DNA of 18,080 nucleotides from an uncultured Chlamydiae bacterium (lineage in GTDB: Bacteria > Chlamydiota > Chlamydiia > Chlamydiales > 2-12-FULL-49-11), in the NCBI GenBank assembly GCA_937996705.1, contig CALKUQ010000059.1, positions 1-18,080 of the forward strand. The letters run 5' to 3'. A program made the position numbers and the translations under genes. This document shows, piece after piece, positions 1 through 7,300 of the stretch. The notes below the pieces were generated by a model that ran no database searches, was not told where the DNA came from, and was given only the letters and a program-made list of their open reading frames with translations. Within the stretch, counting starts at the first letter, position 1. Each line of letters begins with the position of its first letter.

Positions 1-102
1 GTCTAATTTAAATATGAAGCGCATGTAAAGAAATCTGAGTAACATTCATTTGGAAGCGGTATATTTCTCTATTTGAGTTTTGGAACATGGCTAATTCAGA
101 AA

Positions 103-1911
103 TTAGAGGAAGATGGAGAGGGAGAGCATTAGGATGAAGGAGCCGAGAAGGGTAGGCCAGTAAAGGAGGGCAAGGAGGAAGTTGCGATCTAGTTTTTTCG
201 ATTCAGAGCTGGTGGTGGTCGTGAGAATGAAGTCGATGGTAATTGCGAGGAGGAGAAGATAAAAGGAGATAAAGAGATACTCAACGTAGGCAAATGAGGA
301 GATTTCAAGAGAGCCTCTTAAGGAGGAGTGGTTTGTAACAGCAATAAAAATAAGTCCCACAAAGATCGAGATGGTGGCAAAGAGGGAATCAAGGAGGGAG
401 TCTCTAGGAATGAATAAAATAAGGAATGCAACAAAAATGCAGAGGATTAGAACAAGGATGTTTGATAGAAAAGCGCCTAAAAAGTCTCTTTCAAGAAAAA
501 TAGCAAATACATATGTCAGAAGGGCATCTGTCTGGGAGGGGATAAAAAATTCATAGGGGGAGGTGTGTTTAAGGATAAAGGTGCTGTTGAGAATCGACCA
601 ACCTATAGGATTTACAGACTCATCAAAACCAGGTTTTGCAATCGTATTTAGTGTCGAATAGTTAAGGAAATCGGGAAAAAAAACGATATTTTTGTGCAGC
701 TCTTTTGGCCAAAGGGTAATTTCAACAGTCCGTTTATCAAAGGGGAAAAATTTTGTAGAAAATGGAGTGGTTAGTCCTACCCCAAAATGCCAAAGCACTG
801 TAGTGGATTCCGCTGTTTGCCATCTTGAAATTTCTTTGATGGTGACATCATAGAGAGTCGATTGGTAGGGAAAAAGGAATCCCATTTCAATCGGGGTATC
901 GGCCGGGTAGATTTGTGAGATAAATCCAGAAACTAGAAATGAGGTGTCATCGGGGAATGAGAGAGAATCGACATAAACTGCTGTAGGGATCAATATAATG
1001 GGATGGCTAGCTTCAAAAAATTCTCTAGTTTTTTTATAAGAATTAGTCCGGTTTAGAGTTTCGCTGGAAGTGTCAGGAATATCTGAAAATAAAAAAACTG
1101 CAAGTAGTATACAGAAGGTGTCAAAGATAAACGAGAGAGTCCACATCAGCTTTTCTCGGGTAATTTTACTCTTTAATACAACGAATGTAAGAGACATAAA
1201 AAGCATCCCCCATAAGATAATGAGAGCGAAAAATATGTTAAAAGTTGCATTTGAATAAGGATAGACATCGCCCCAGTTCCCATCAAAAATCAAGATCCAA
1301 TTAGAATCGATAGAGACTTCAAGATGAATGTTTTTATTTTGGAGCCTTGCAAAAGGGGATTCATTTAAAGGGGTTTGAGCCATTTTTTTAGAGCTTGGAG
1401 CTACAAACGCAAAGCTTGTAAAACCGTAAGAAAGGGATCGTAGAGAATTCATTGCTGGACTGAGATTGAAAGCGATTAGCAAACAAGATTCATTTAGAGT
1501 GGGGACTATCAGAAAGGCTCTGGAAGTTCTTAGGGAGACGTTAAGCTCTATGTCTGCCCACCCATTTTTTTGTATGAATGCGGGAGGAATTAAGTTCTCT
1601 ACAGGGAAAACATGATTATCAAGATCCTTTTTCCACCCCTTAGAAAAGTTTCTGTTGATATCTAACACATAAATAGAGAGGATCTGCTTAGAAAATTTTG
1701 TAGGCAATAGGCTAAAGTCGGGCACTTTTGCTAATTCTGCGGCCTCAGACTCAAATTTTTTAAGAGTTTGATAAATAGTTTGTCTTTGAGAGAGGAGATT
1801 GTTTTTAAGTTCTGCAAGGATGGCATGCTGCTTCTTAGACATTTCAATATATTGATAGGTCGTAAGAGATAAAGTTATAACGAAAATAAGAAATATTATT
1901 ATTTTTTTCAT
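103..1911 (-). CDS. Sensor-domain/pentameric ligand-gated ion channel-like membrane protein, copy A
   Basis: This 602-residue protein appears to be a prokaryotic pLGIC (Cys-loop/Pro-loop receptor family) with an extra N-terminal sensor module. Residues 4-20 form a membrane anchor. Residues 30-215 are a predicted periplasmic domain, possibly Cache/PDC-like. Two membrane helices follow (about 224-247 and 256-277), then a beta-rich domain (about 300-475) holding FPFD at 389-392, the position of the pLGIC Pro-loop, with two conserved tryptophans nearby (364, 374). Arg475 starts an RDFL...NIL stretch like the pre-M1/M1 junction of GLIC. Four terminal helices match M1-M4 (about 478-501, 505-526, 537-562, 577-601), with VTN ending M2. 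Seven helices place both soluble domains outside, as the fold requires. The ATG at 1911 has no Shine-Dalgarno; the leader is pure AT. It lies 49 bp behind its paralog. Fold assignment is inference from motifs; ligand unknown. Nothing recognisable lies in bases 1-102. Confidence 0.75.
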   Translation of the reverse strand: MKKIIIFLIFVITLSLTTYQYIEMSKKQHAILAELKNNLLSQRQTIYQTLKKFESEAAELAKVPDFSLLPTKFSKQILSIYVLDINRNFSKGWKKDLDNHVFPVENLIPPAFIQKNGWADIELNVSLRTSRAFLIVPTLNESCLLIAFNLSPAMNSLRSLSYGFTSFAFVAPSSKKMAQTPLNESPFARLQNKNIHLEVSIDSNWILIFDGNWGDVYPYSNATFNIFFALIILWGMLFMSLTFVVLKSKITREKLMWTLSFIFDTFCILLAVFLFSDIPDTSSETLNRTNSYKKTREFFEASHPIILIPTAVYVDSLSFPDDTSFLVSGFISQIYPADTPIEMGFLFPYQSTLYDVTIKEISRWQTAESTTVLWHFGVGLTTPFSTKFFPFDKRTVEITLWPKELHKNIVFFPDFLNYSTLNTIAKPGFDESVNPIGWSILNSTFILKHTSPYEFFIPSQTDALLTYVFAIFLERDFLGAFLSNILVLILCIFVAFLILFIPRDSLLDSLFATISIFVGLIFIAVTNHSSLRGSLEISSFAYVEYLFISFYLLLLAITIDFILTTTTSSESKKLDRNFLLALLYWPTLLGSFILMLSLSIFL

Positions 1912-1960
1912 ATTATTTATAATTATAATTGCATGATTATTATACTCTCACATCTAGTAA

Positions 1961-3772
1961 TTATAATATAGATGCGGCCATGCAAAAAATAAATGAGCTA
2001 AGAAGAAGGGGCCAGTAGGAGACTGCTCGAATGAGTAGCAGATCCTTTTTGGGATTGGGATCTCCAATTCTAAAAATAAAGTCGATGGTAATTGCTAAAA
2101 TAATGACGTAGAATGCGATAAACAAATACTCGCAATACGCAAAAGAGGATGCTTGCAAATTGGTGTGGAGGGCCGCATGATTGGTTACTGCAATAAAAAT
2201 TAGCCCAACAAAAATAGAAATTGTTGCAAAAAGGGAGTTTAAAAGAGAGTTGGGAGGGATAAAAAGGACTAAAAAAGCAACCAGCATGCAAAGTGTAAGC
2301 ACTAGAATATTAGATAAAAAGGCTCCAAGAAAGTCTCTTTCTAAGGAGACTGTATATTTAAAAGAGATGGGGAGATGAGAGAAGCCAAAGAAGTCATAAG
2401 CTTCGGAGTCAATGAGCAAGTAGGTGCTATTTACGATTTGCCATCCGACAGGATTTACGTTTGAGTCAATACTGAGTAAATTTTGCATAGAGACATTGTG
2501 GTAATTTAAAAAATTGGGGAAAAAAATAAGGTCTTTATGAATCTCTTTGGGCCAGAGATTAATGGGAATCGTCCGAGAATCAAAAGGGAAAAATAGGGGG
2601 GGAAAGGAGTTATTGAGGCCAACAGAGAAGTGCCATAAAATCGTAAAAGAAGTTGCATTTTCCCATCTTGAAATTTCTGTAATTGTAGCTGGATAAACAA
2701 TTGATTCATTGGGAAATATAAACCCTATTTCTAGTGGAGTGTGTTTTGGATAAATTTGAGAAATAAATCCTGAAACTACAAATGAGGAATCGTTGGGGAA
2801 TCCTAGGGACTCAAGATAAAACGCAGTGGGAATTAAAATCGCCCTATTTTTTGGTAATTCTTGGAGTTTTCGAAAAGAGAGAGTCCGTTCTTCAGTCTCT
2901 TTATAAAAGGAAGGGAGGTCTAAAAATAGAAAAATAATAAGGAAGAGGGAAAAGCTGCAAAAAACAAATGAGGTGGCCCAAAGGGCCTTAGGTCTTTTCG
3001 TGTTTGCTTTTAATACAAAGGCAGTCCCACTAGTTAATAAGGCTCCCCAAAGGAGAAGGGTATAAAAAATATAATGGATTTCTTCGATTGAGTAGGGGTA
3101 TAGATCGGACCAGTGTCCTGAAAATAGAAGGAGCCAGTTAGAGGTCACTTGAGTTTCTAGAAAAATAGAGGAATTTAATACTCTAGCAAATAGACTAGGT
3201 TTTGAAAAATTTAGGGAGGTGACTAAACTCTTAGAGGAGTTATATGCGACGTAGGAGAAACTATCAAATCCAAAACTTAAAAAACCCATAGCATCGATGG
3301 CAGGGATAAGGCTATAAGTAAGGAGGAGATAAGAGTTGTCCTCTCTTTGAACGATGTAATAGCCCCTGCAGGTATAGAGTTTAGAGTTCAGGTCGATATT
3401 TACCCAACCGAGATCAGAGTTAGATTCAGGGAGAAAACTTGATGTAATTGGGCTAACTCCTTCATGTTGATCTGTATCCATTTCCCAGCCGTAGAGAAAT
3501 TTTTTACTTTCATCTAAAACGGCGATGGCCATTAAATTTCCTGAAACTTGAGATTTCAAGAGATCGCGATCTGTGATTTTTGCTACTTGACCAGCAAGCG
3601 CCTCACACGAATTCAAAATGTTGGAGAGCAATTCCTGTGTAGAAAAATATTTTGCCTCCAGATCTAAATAGATAGTGTCTTGTTTTTTTGAAACTCTTCC
3701 AAAAAAAACGCCAGAATAATAAAACGTAATTATCGCTAAAAGAAATATAAATAGTTTTTTTATATTTTTCAT
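1961..3772 (-). CDS. Sensor-domain/pentameric ligand-gated ion channel-like membrane protein, copy B
   Basis: Paralog of the gene that follows it, 603 residues with the same order of parts: anchor (7-24), periplasmic sensor-like domain (about 30-220), two helices (about 232-254 and 263-285), beta domain (about 308-478) with FPFD at 395-398 and tryptophans 370 and 380, a YTVSLERD strand leading into M1 with Arg479, then four helices to the C-terminus. Across M1-M3 about 70 of 89 residues are identical to copy A by eye; the sensor half is much more divergent. The cytoplasmic mouth of M2 is uncharged here (Pro507, Asn508, Asn512), where copy A has Arg, Asp and Asp. The ATG at 3772 has no Shine-Dalgarno and follows an AATAAATAA-type leader. 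It lies 58 bp behind the SET gene on the same strand, so it could be read from the T3SS operon or from its own weak promoter. The pLGIC call is inferred from motifs and topology. Confidence 0.75.
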   Translation of the reverse strand: MKNIKKLFIFLLAIITFYYSGVFFGRVSKKQDTIYLDLEAKYFSTQELLSNILNSCEALAGQVAKITDRDLLKSQVSGNLMAIAVLDESKKFLYGWEMDTDQHEGVSPITSSFLPESNSDLGWVNIDLNSKLYTCRGYYIVQREDNSYLLLTYSLIPAIDAMGFLSFGFDSFSYVAYNSSKSLVTSLNFSKPSLFARVLNSSIFLETQVTSNWLLLFSGHWSDLYPYSIEEIHYIFYTLLLWGALLTSGTAFVLKANTKRPKALWATSFVFCSFSLFLIIFLFLDLPSFYKETEERTLSFRKLQELPKNRAILIPTAFYLESLGFPNDSSFVVSGFISQIYPKHTPLEIGFIFPNESIVYPATITEISRWENATSFTILWHFSVGLNNSFPPLFFPFDSRTIPINLWPKEIHKDLIFFPNFLNYHNVSMQNLLSIDSNVNPVGWQIVNSTYLLIDSEAYDFFGFSHLPISFKYTVSLERDFLGAFLSNILVLTLCMLVAFLVLFIPPNSLLNSLFATISIFVGLIFIAVTNHAALHTNLQASSFAYCEYLFIAFYVIILAITIDFIFRIGDPNPKKDLLLIRAVSYWPLLLSSFIFCMAASIL

Positions 3773-3799
3773 TTATTTATTATGAAATTATTTATTACG

Positions 3800-3828
3800 A
3801 CTATCGCAGGTTTTGAATAAATCTGCAA
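3800..3828 (-). promoter_or_regulatory. Possible promoter ahead of the channel-like gene pair
   Basis: On the minus strand TTGCAG (3828-3823) and GATAGT (3805-3800) are separated by 17 bases. The -10 element matches TATAAT at four of six positions. It would give a leader of about 20 bases to the ATG at 3772. The match is weak and may be chance in AT-rich DNA. Confidence 0.25.
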
Positions 3829-3830
3829 TT

Positions 3831-4406
3831 TTAGAGAGGGAAGGGTTGACCACGGAGGTACCAGTAATTTTTTCCGTAGTTGAACAGAAGTTGAGTATGT
3901 GGCTGTATGTCTTTGATTGCTAAAAAAATAAGATGCAAATACCCCTCTTTAAATGCGTAAACAGGGCGCAAGTTAGGGCTAAAACTATGATTAATAAAAC
4001 GGGAGAGATTGCCAGAGGTTGAGTCTATGATGTAATTGACCCCTCTTTCATCTACGATGGGATATTGATAACAATAATCATTGAGAGGCTCTAAATATCT
4101 TCGGGAGTCATTTTTTCGAATCGTTCCTACGTACTCACATACAAAAGAATCTTTTTGGATAAGGGTGGTAGTAAAAACTCCATACCCAATCTCGTTATTT
4201 ATCCATTCAATCGATAGGGGGGGAGACATTTCTGGTGTTGAGGGAATGTATTGAGCTCCTAACAAAAGAGATTCCTCGCTAATTTCTCTATTTTTTTGCA
4301 TGAGTTCCCCCTTTTTTCTAATCTCTTGCCGTTCAAGATCAGATTCAAAGGCATTTTCTGCTAAATAGTGAAATGCAGGAAGGATCATGTTAAATGGCTG
4401 TTTCAT
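3831..4406 (-). CDS. SET-domain protein methyltransferase (NUE/cpnSET-like)
   Basis: A SET-domain lysine methyltransferase of about 191 residues. The pieces seen in order are GYGVF (cofactor-binding start of SET), FVCEYVG, then RFINHSFSPN, which corresponds to the RFxNHSxxPN motif that threads through the SET knot, and LLFNYGKNYW, the usual F/Y-Y tail of the active site. No cysteine-rich pre-SET or post-SET region is present. Chlamydial SET proteins are known: NUE (CT737) is a T3SS-exported histone methyltransferase, and cpnSET modifies the bacterial histone-like proteins. A longer reading starts at a TTG (4463) without a ribosome site; the ATG at 4406 has AGGAG about ten bases upstream and overlaps cdsP by only 17 bases, so I chose it. 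It directly follows cdsP, where cdsQ follows in Chlamydia. Substrate, and whether it is exported, cannot be told from sequence. Confidence 0.85.
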   Translation of the reverse strand: MKQPFNMILPAFHYLAENAFESDLERQEIRKKGELMQKNREISEESLLLGAQYIPSTPEMSPPLSIEWINNEIGYGVFTTTLIQKDSFVCEYVGTIRKNDSRRYLEPLNDYCYQYPIVDERGVNYIIDSTSGNLSRFINHSFSPNLRPVYAFKEGYLHLIFLAIKDIQPHTQLLFNYGKNYWYLRGQPFPL

Positions 4407-5403
4407 CCTCGGAGATCTCCTCTTGGGGAAGACTTTTTTTAGTGAGCTTTTGGTACGATTCAAGGAGGATGGGCCTGCGGATATTAGCTTGGAATTTATA
4501 ATTCCCTTCGGAGAATGAGGCTACGAGTTTAGAGTAGTTTGCATTAAATAGATCGACAGCTAGAGGGTTGCCTAACAGCTGGATGTTAAATGAGTGAGGA
4601 GCTGTGTCAAAGTGTTCTAATTTTATTTCGCACTCATTAAATACCGACCCCGGCATACAGAGTTTAATGGTTGTAATGGAGATCCCTTTAAGTTCTTCAA
4701 TCATTAAGAGGCCAATCATTTTTTCGTACAGATCAAACACCTCTGGAGAGAGCCCCGTATAGGTTGGCGACTCTGCAGTGAGTAAAGGGGGGCCTGCAAT
4801 AATAGGGGGAGAGATGTCGGGTTGAAAAATTGCTGAAGCTGTTTGGGTCTCTTCCTCCTTAATAGAGAGGGTTCCTTTAAACTCTCTTTCAGAAGGGTGG
4901 GGATCAGCAATCGGATTAGGAGCTTGGATCAGAGGAAGTTCTGGAGGGCTAAGACTCTCTAGCAATTTTAGCTCAATTGGGTTGTTTTTATGTATAAATG
5001 CTTGGGGGAGTGCGTCTTGAAGATTTAGTGTAGGAAAAATCTTTGGAGATTTCTTGTTAACTTTTAAAATTACATTGGAAAGGGGAAACTCTGTCCCTGT
5101 TACTGCAGTAGTGGGCTTTTCTCCCACTTTTTTTGCAAACATATCCTCACTTGCTTTCCCAGCTCCAAAAATTGCTGCGAAAGTCGCCTCTTTTGGGGTG
5201 TTACGAAGGGCTTCTTCACTTTCTAACTCATCTTCTTCTTCAGTTTTTTTGGGTTTTCGCCGTTTGTGTTGTTTTTGAGCCTCATCAGTGTCTTCTACTT
5301 TTAACATCCGTTTAAATTTTTCTGCATCAATAGGATCATCGCTCTTTAGTTGAGACGATTTTCTAGGATCTGGGGTACCATCAATTCTTGGGGCGTCTGT
5401 CAT
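4390..5403 (-). CDS. cdsP: T3SS needle-length/substrate-switch protein SctP (CdsP, CT671-like)
   Basis: A 337-residue protein in the position of CT671 (CdsP), directly after cdsO, with its ATG overlapping the cdsO stop (TAATG). The N-terminal 215 residues are polar, low in order, with a lysine/glutamate-rich stretch at about 40-65 and many prolines, as expected for a molecular-ruler region. The C-terminal part (about 220-320) is a compact mixed alpha/beta segment resembling the T3S4/FliK-C-type switch domain: a helix (EVFDLYEKMIGLLMIEEL) followed by beta strands. It would be exported in part and sense needle length, then switch the export gate to translocators. Family assignment rests mainly on gene order plus domain layout. 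Confidence 0.75.
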   Translation of the reverse strand: MTDAPRIDGTPDPRKSSQLKSDDPIDAEKFKRMLKVEDTDEAQKQHKRRKPKKTEEEDELESEEALRNTPKEATFAAIFGAGKASEDMFAKKVGEKPTTAVTGTEFPLSNVILKVNKKSPKIFPTLNLQDALPQAFIHKNNPIELKLLESLSPPELPLIQAPNPIADPHPSEREFKGTLSIKEEETQTASAIFQPDISPPIIAGPPLLTAESPTYTGLSPEVFDLYEKMIGLLMIEELKGISITTIKLCMPGSVFNECEIKLEHFDTAPHSFNIQLLGNPLAVDLFNANYSKLVASFSEGNYKFQANIRRPILLESYQKLTKKSLPQEEISEDETAI

Positions 5404-5897
5404 TAGTGCCTCTCTCTCTTCTTCCTAAAGTGGGTACTTGATCCCATTTCATCAGTTTCGCTCGATTCTATTTTTAAATCTTCTAGAGCGATCTCTTTTT
5501 TCCACTCGACCTTATGAAGTTTTAGCTTTTCTACATCTAAATTTTTTTGAAGACGTTCCTTGCGAGCTTTTTCCACCTCTTCTTCAGCTTTTTTTACTAT
5601 TTTCTTCTGATCGAGCACTTTTTTTTCTTCAACTTTTAGCTCCTCATCTACCACTTTTTTTAAATACCTTTCATGGGTCATAATTTTATCAGAAGTAGTC
5701 CCTTCATACATTTCATCGAGGTATTTTTTAAGTTTCTCTTGTCTGTGTTTTTTTACAAGATCGCGCTTCTCTTCTGCTTTTTTAAGCTTTTCCTCTTCCA
5801 CCTCTAAAAGCCTTTTTTTCTCTTTTAAAAGTTTTTCAGCCTCCTCGAGTCGTTTTTGTTTGATTTGGGCGAGTTCTTCCAAAGGGTATTTTGCCAT
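5403..5897 (-). CDS. cdsO: T3SS stalk protein SctO (CdsO, CT670-like)
   Basis: A 164-residue, almost wholly alpha-helical coiled coil, extremely rich in Lys and Glu (residues 10-150), the typical make-up of the SctO/FliJ stalk that sits in the central hole of the SctN hexamer and links it to the export gate. Length is close to that of chlamydial CdsO (about 168). The ATG overlaps the cdsN stop by one base (TAATG), so translation is probably coupled. The next gene starts the same way. Confidence 0.9.
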   Translation of the reverse strand: MAKYPLEELAQIKQKRLEEAEKLLKEKKRLLEVEEEKLKKAEEKRDLVKKHRQEKLKKYLDEMYEGTTSDKIMTHERYLKKVVDEELKVEEKKVLDQKKIVKKAEEEVEKARKERLQKNLDVEKLKLHKVEWKKEIALEDLKIESSETDEMGSSTHFRKKRERH

Positions 5898-7216
5898 TAT
5901 CTAAACAACATATTTAATTGTTGGAGGGTCTCTTCTAAAGAGCATTTTTCATCGACCCTCTGTTTGAGGAATCGATTTACTTTATCAATAAACTTTAGGG
6001 CGTAGTCAGCATTTTTGTCAGAACCTGGTTTATATTCTCCGATTCTCACAAGCAGTTCGTTTTTTTTGTAATTAGCAAGCACTTCTCGAATCTTACCAAT
6101 AAGCTCAAGTTGTTCTTTTGAAACGACATGAGATAAAATCCTACTAACAGAAGAGAGGACATCAATCGCAGGGTAGTGGTATTGTCTAGCTAGTTCACTT
6201 GAGAGAATAATATGACCATCTAAAATCGATCTTACTTCATCTGCAACCGGCTCATTCATATCGTCCCCTGCAACAAGGATCGTGTAGAAAGCGGTAATCG
6301 AGCCAACATCAGAATTTCCGGAGCGCTCTAACAGTTTTGGGAGGATCGCAAAAACCGAGGGGGTAAAGCCAGCTCTTGCGGGGGGTTCCCCAGCAGCAAG
6401 GCCGATTTCTCTAAGAGCCCTCGCAAAACGGGTGACCGAGTCCATCATTAGGATCACTTTTTTCCCTTGATCTCGGAAATACTCTGCAATTGCAGTTCCT
6501 ACATAGGCTGCGTTAATTCGAAGTTGAGCCGATTGATCAGAGGTCGATACAATAATCACGGATCTTGCAAGCCCTTCGGGGCCAAGGTCATTTTCTAAAA
6601 ACTCTCTAACCTCTCGACCCCTTTCACCGATCAAGGTAATTACATTCACATCGGCCCGCGCAAATTTTGCAATCATTCCAAGAAGGGTAGATTTACCGCC
6701 ACCTGCAGCAGCGAAAATCCCCACCCTCTGCCCTTCCCCACAGGCAAGAACACCGTCAATACAACGAACGCCTGTTGATAGGGGCTTTGTGATTTTTTTT
6801 CTTTTCAAGGGGTCGGGGGGGGAATTAATTACCGGATAACTTTCAGTTAAATTAAGAGGTCCTTTTTCTAGCTCATCTAAGGGCTCTCCCAGTCCATTGA
6901 GTACTCGGCCTAAAAGGGCAGGACCTACTTTAATTCGAAGGGAACTATTTAAGGGGATCACCTCCGAAGAGGGGTTAATCCCTGACATTTCCCCTAAAGG
7001 GGATAAAAAAACTTCATCTTTTGTAAAACCTACAACTTCAGCGAGTAGAGGTGGGCCGTCCCTCTTAATCATGCAAACTTCACCCATTCGAGCATGGGGC
7101 ATGATTGCCTTAATTAACATTCCGATCACTTCCGTGATTCTGCCGTGGACTCTTGTAAGTTCAATCTCATCAAGCCCTTCTTGCAAATCTCCTACTACAA
7201 AATCAAATTCGCTCAT
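5897..7216 (-). CDS. cdsN: T3SS ATPase SctN (CdsN)
   Basis: The 439-residue export ATPase that strips chaperones and unfolds T3SS substrates at the base of the injectisome. The Walker A loop is AAGGGKST (170-177, Lys175, Thr177), the catalytic glutamate lies in LIGERGREV (Glu198), and Walker B is VILMMD (254-259, Asp259) followed by SVTRFARALREIGLAAGEPP, a signature of the SctN/FliI family. Length matches chlamydial CdsN (about 440). The ATG at 7216 has AAGGAAAG just upstream. The stop overlaps the next ATG. The gene is separated from the preceding rod gene by a large perfect inverted repeat, the only sizeable non-coding insertion in an otherwise compact operon. Confidence 0.97.
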   Translation of the reverse strand: MSEFDFVVGDLQEGLDEIELTRVHGRITEVIGMLIKAIMPHARMGEVCMIKRDGPPLLAEVVGFTKDEVFLSPLGEMSGINPSSEVIPLNSSLRIKVGPALLGRVLNGLGEPLDELEKGPLNLTESYPVINSPPDPLKRKKITKPLSTGVRCIDGVLACGEGQRVGIFAAAGGGKSTLLGMIAKFARADVNVITLIGERGREVREFLENDLGPEGLARSVIIVSTSDQSAQLRINAAYVGTAIAEYFRDQGKKVILMMDSVTRFARALREIGLAAGEPPARAGFTPSVFAILPKLLERSGNSDVGSITAFYTILVAGDDMNEPVADEVRSILDGHIILSSELARQYHYPAIDVLSSVSRILSHVVSKEQLELIGKIREVLANYKKNELLVRIGEYKPGSDKNADYALKFIDKVNRFLKQRVDEKCSLEETLQQLNMLFR

Positions 7217-7232
7217 CTCTTTCCTTCATGTT

Positions 7233-7298
7233 TTGGGGTCAGGCCTGACATTCGGATATTAAAATAGTCAAATATCCGAATGTCAGGCCTGACCCCAA
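7233..7298. repeat. Perfect 28-bp inverted repeat (REP/MITE-like palindrome)
   Basis: Two 28-base arms (7233-7260 and 7271-7298) are exact reverse complements around a 10-base loop. Each arm contains the 12-base perfect palindrome GTCAGGCCTGAC and starts with TTGGGG. It begins two bases after the rod-gene stop and ends 16 bases before the cdsN ATG. The GGGGTCAGG...TGACATT look resembles palindromes associated with REP/RAYT-type IS200 relatives, which is from memory and untested. There is no T-run after the hairpin in the direction of operon transcription, so it is not a standard terminator. As RNA it would be a very stable stem that could stop exonucleases or damp read-through. Confidence 0.95.
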
Positions 7299-7300
7299 TA

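Noticed and set aside
10..88. Possible 26-codon minus-strand peptide downstream of the first channel-like gene
   Set aside because: No ribosome site, no recognisable content and close to the window edge.
103..3772. Channel-like pair as ordinary chemoreceptors or histidine kinases with a periplasmic sensor
   Set aside because: There is no HAMP, methyl-accepting, kinase or GGDEF region; the C-terminal half is a second external beta domain followed by four membrane helices.
4407..4463. Longer N-terminus of the SET protein from a TTG start
   Set aside because: No Shine-Dalgarno and a 74-base overlap with cdsP; the ATG at 4406 has AGGAG at a good distance.
6897..7262. Plus-strand open frame of 121 codons opposite the start of cdsN
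   Set aside because: Antisense shadow of the conserved ATPase N-terminal region; its end runs into the inverted repeat.
7233..7298. The large hairpin as an intrinsic terminator
   Set aside because: No T-run follows the stem on either strand, and essential T3SS genes lie downstream in the same operon.
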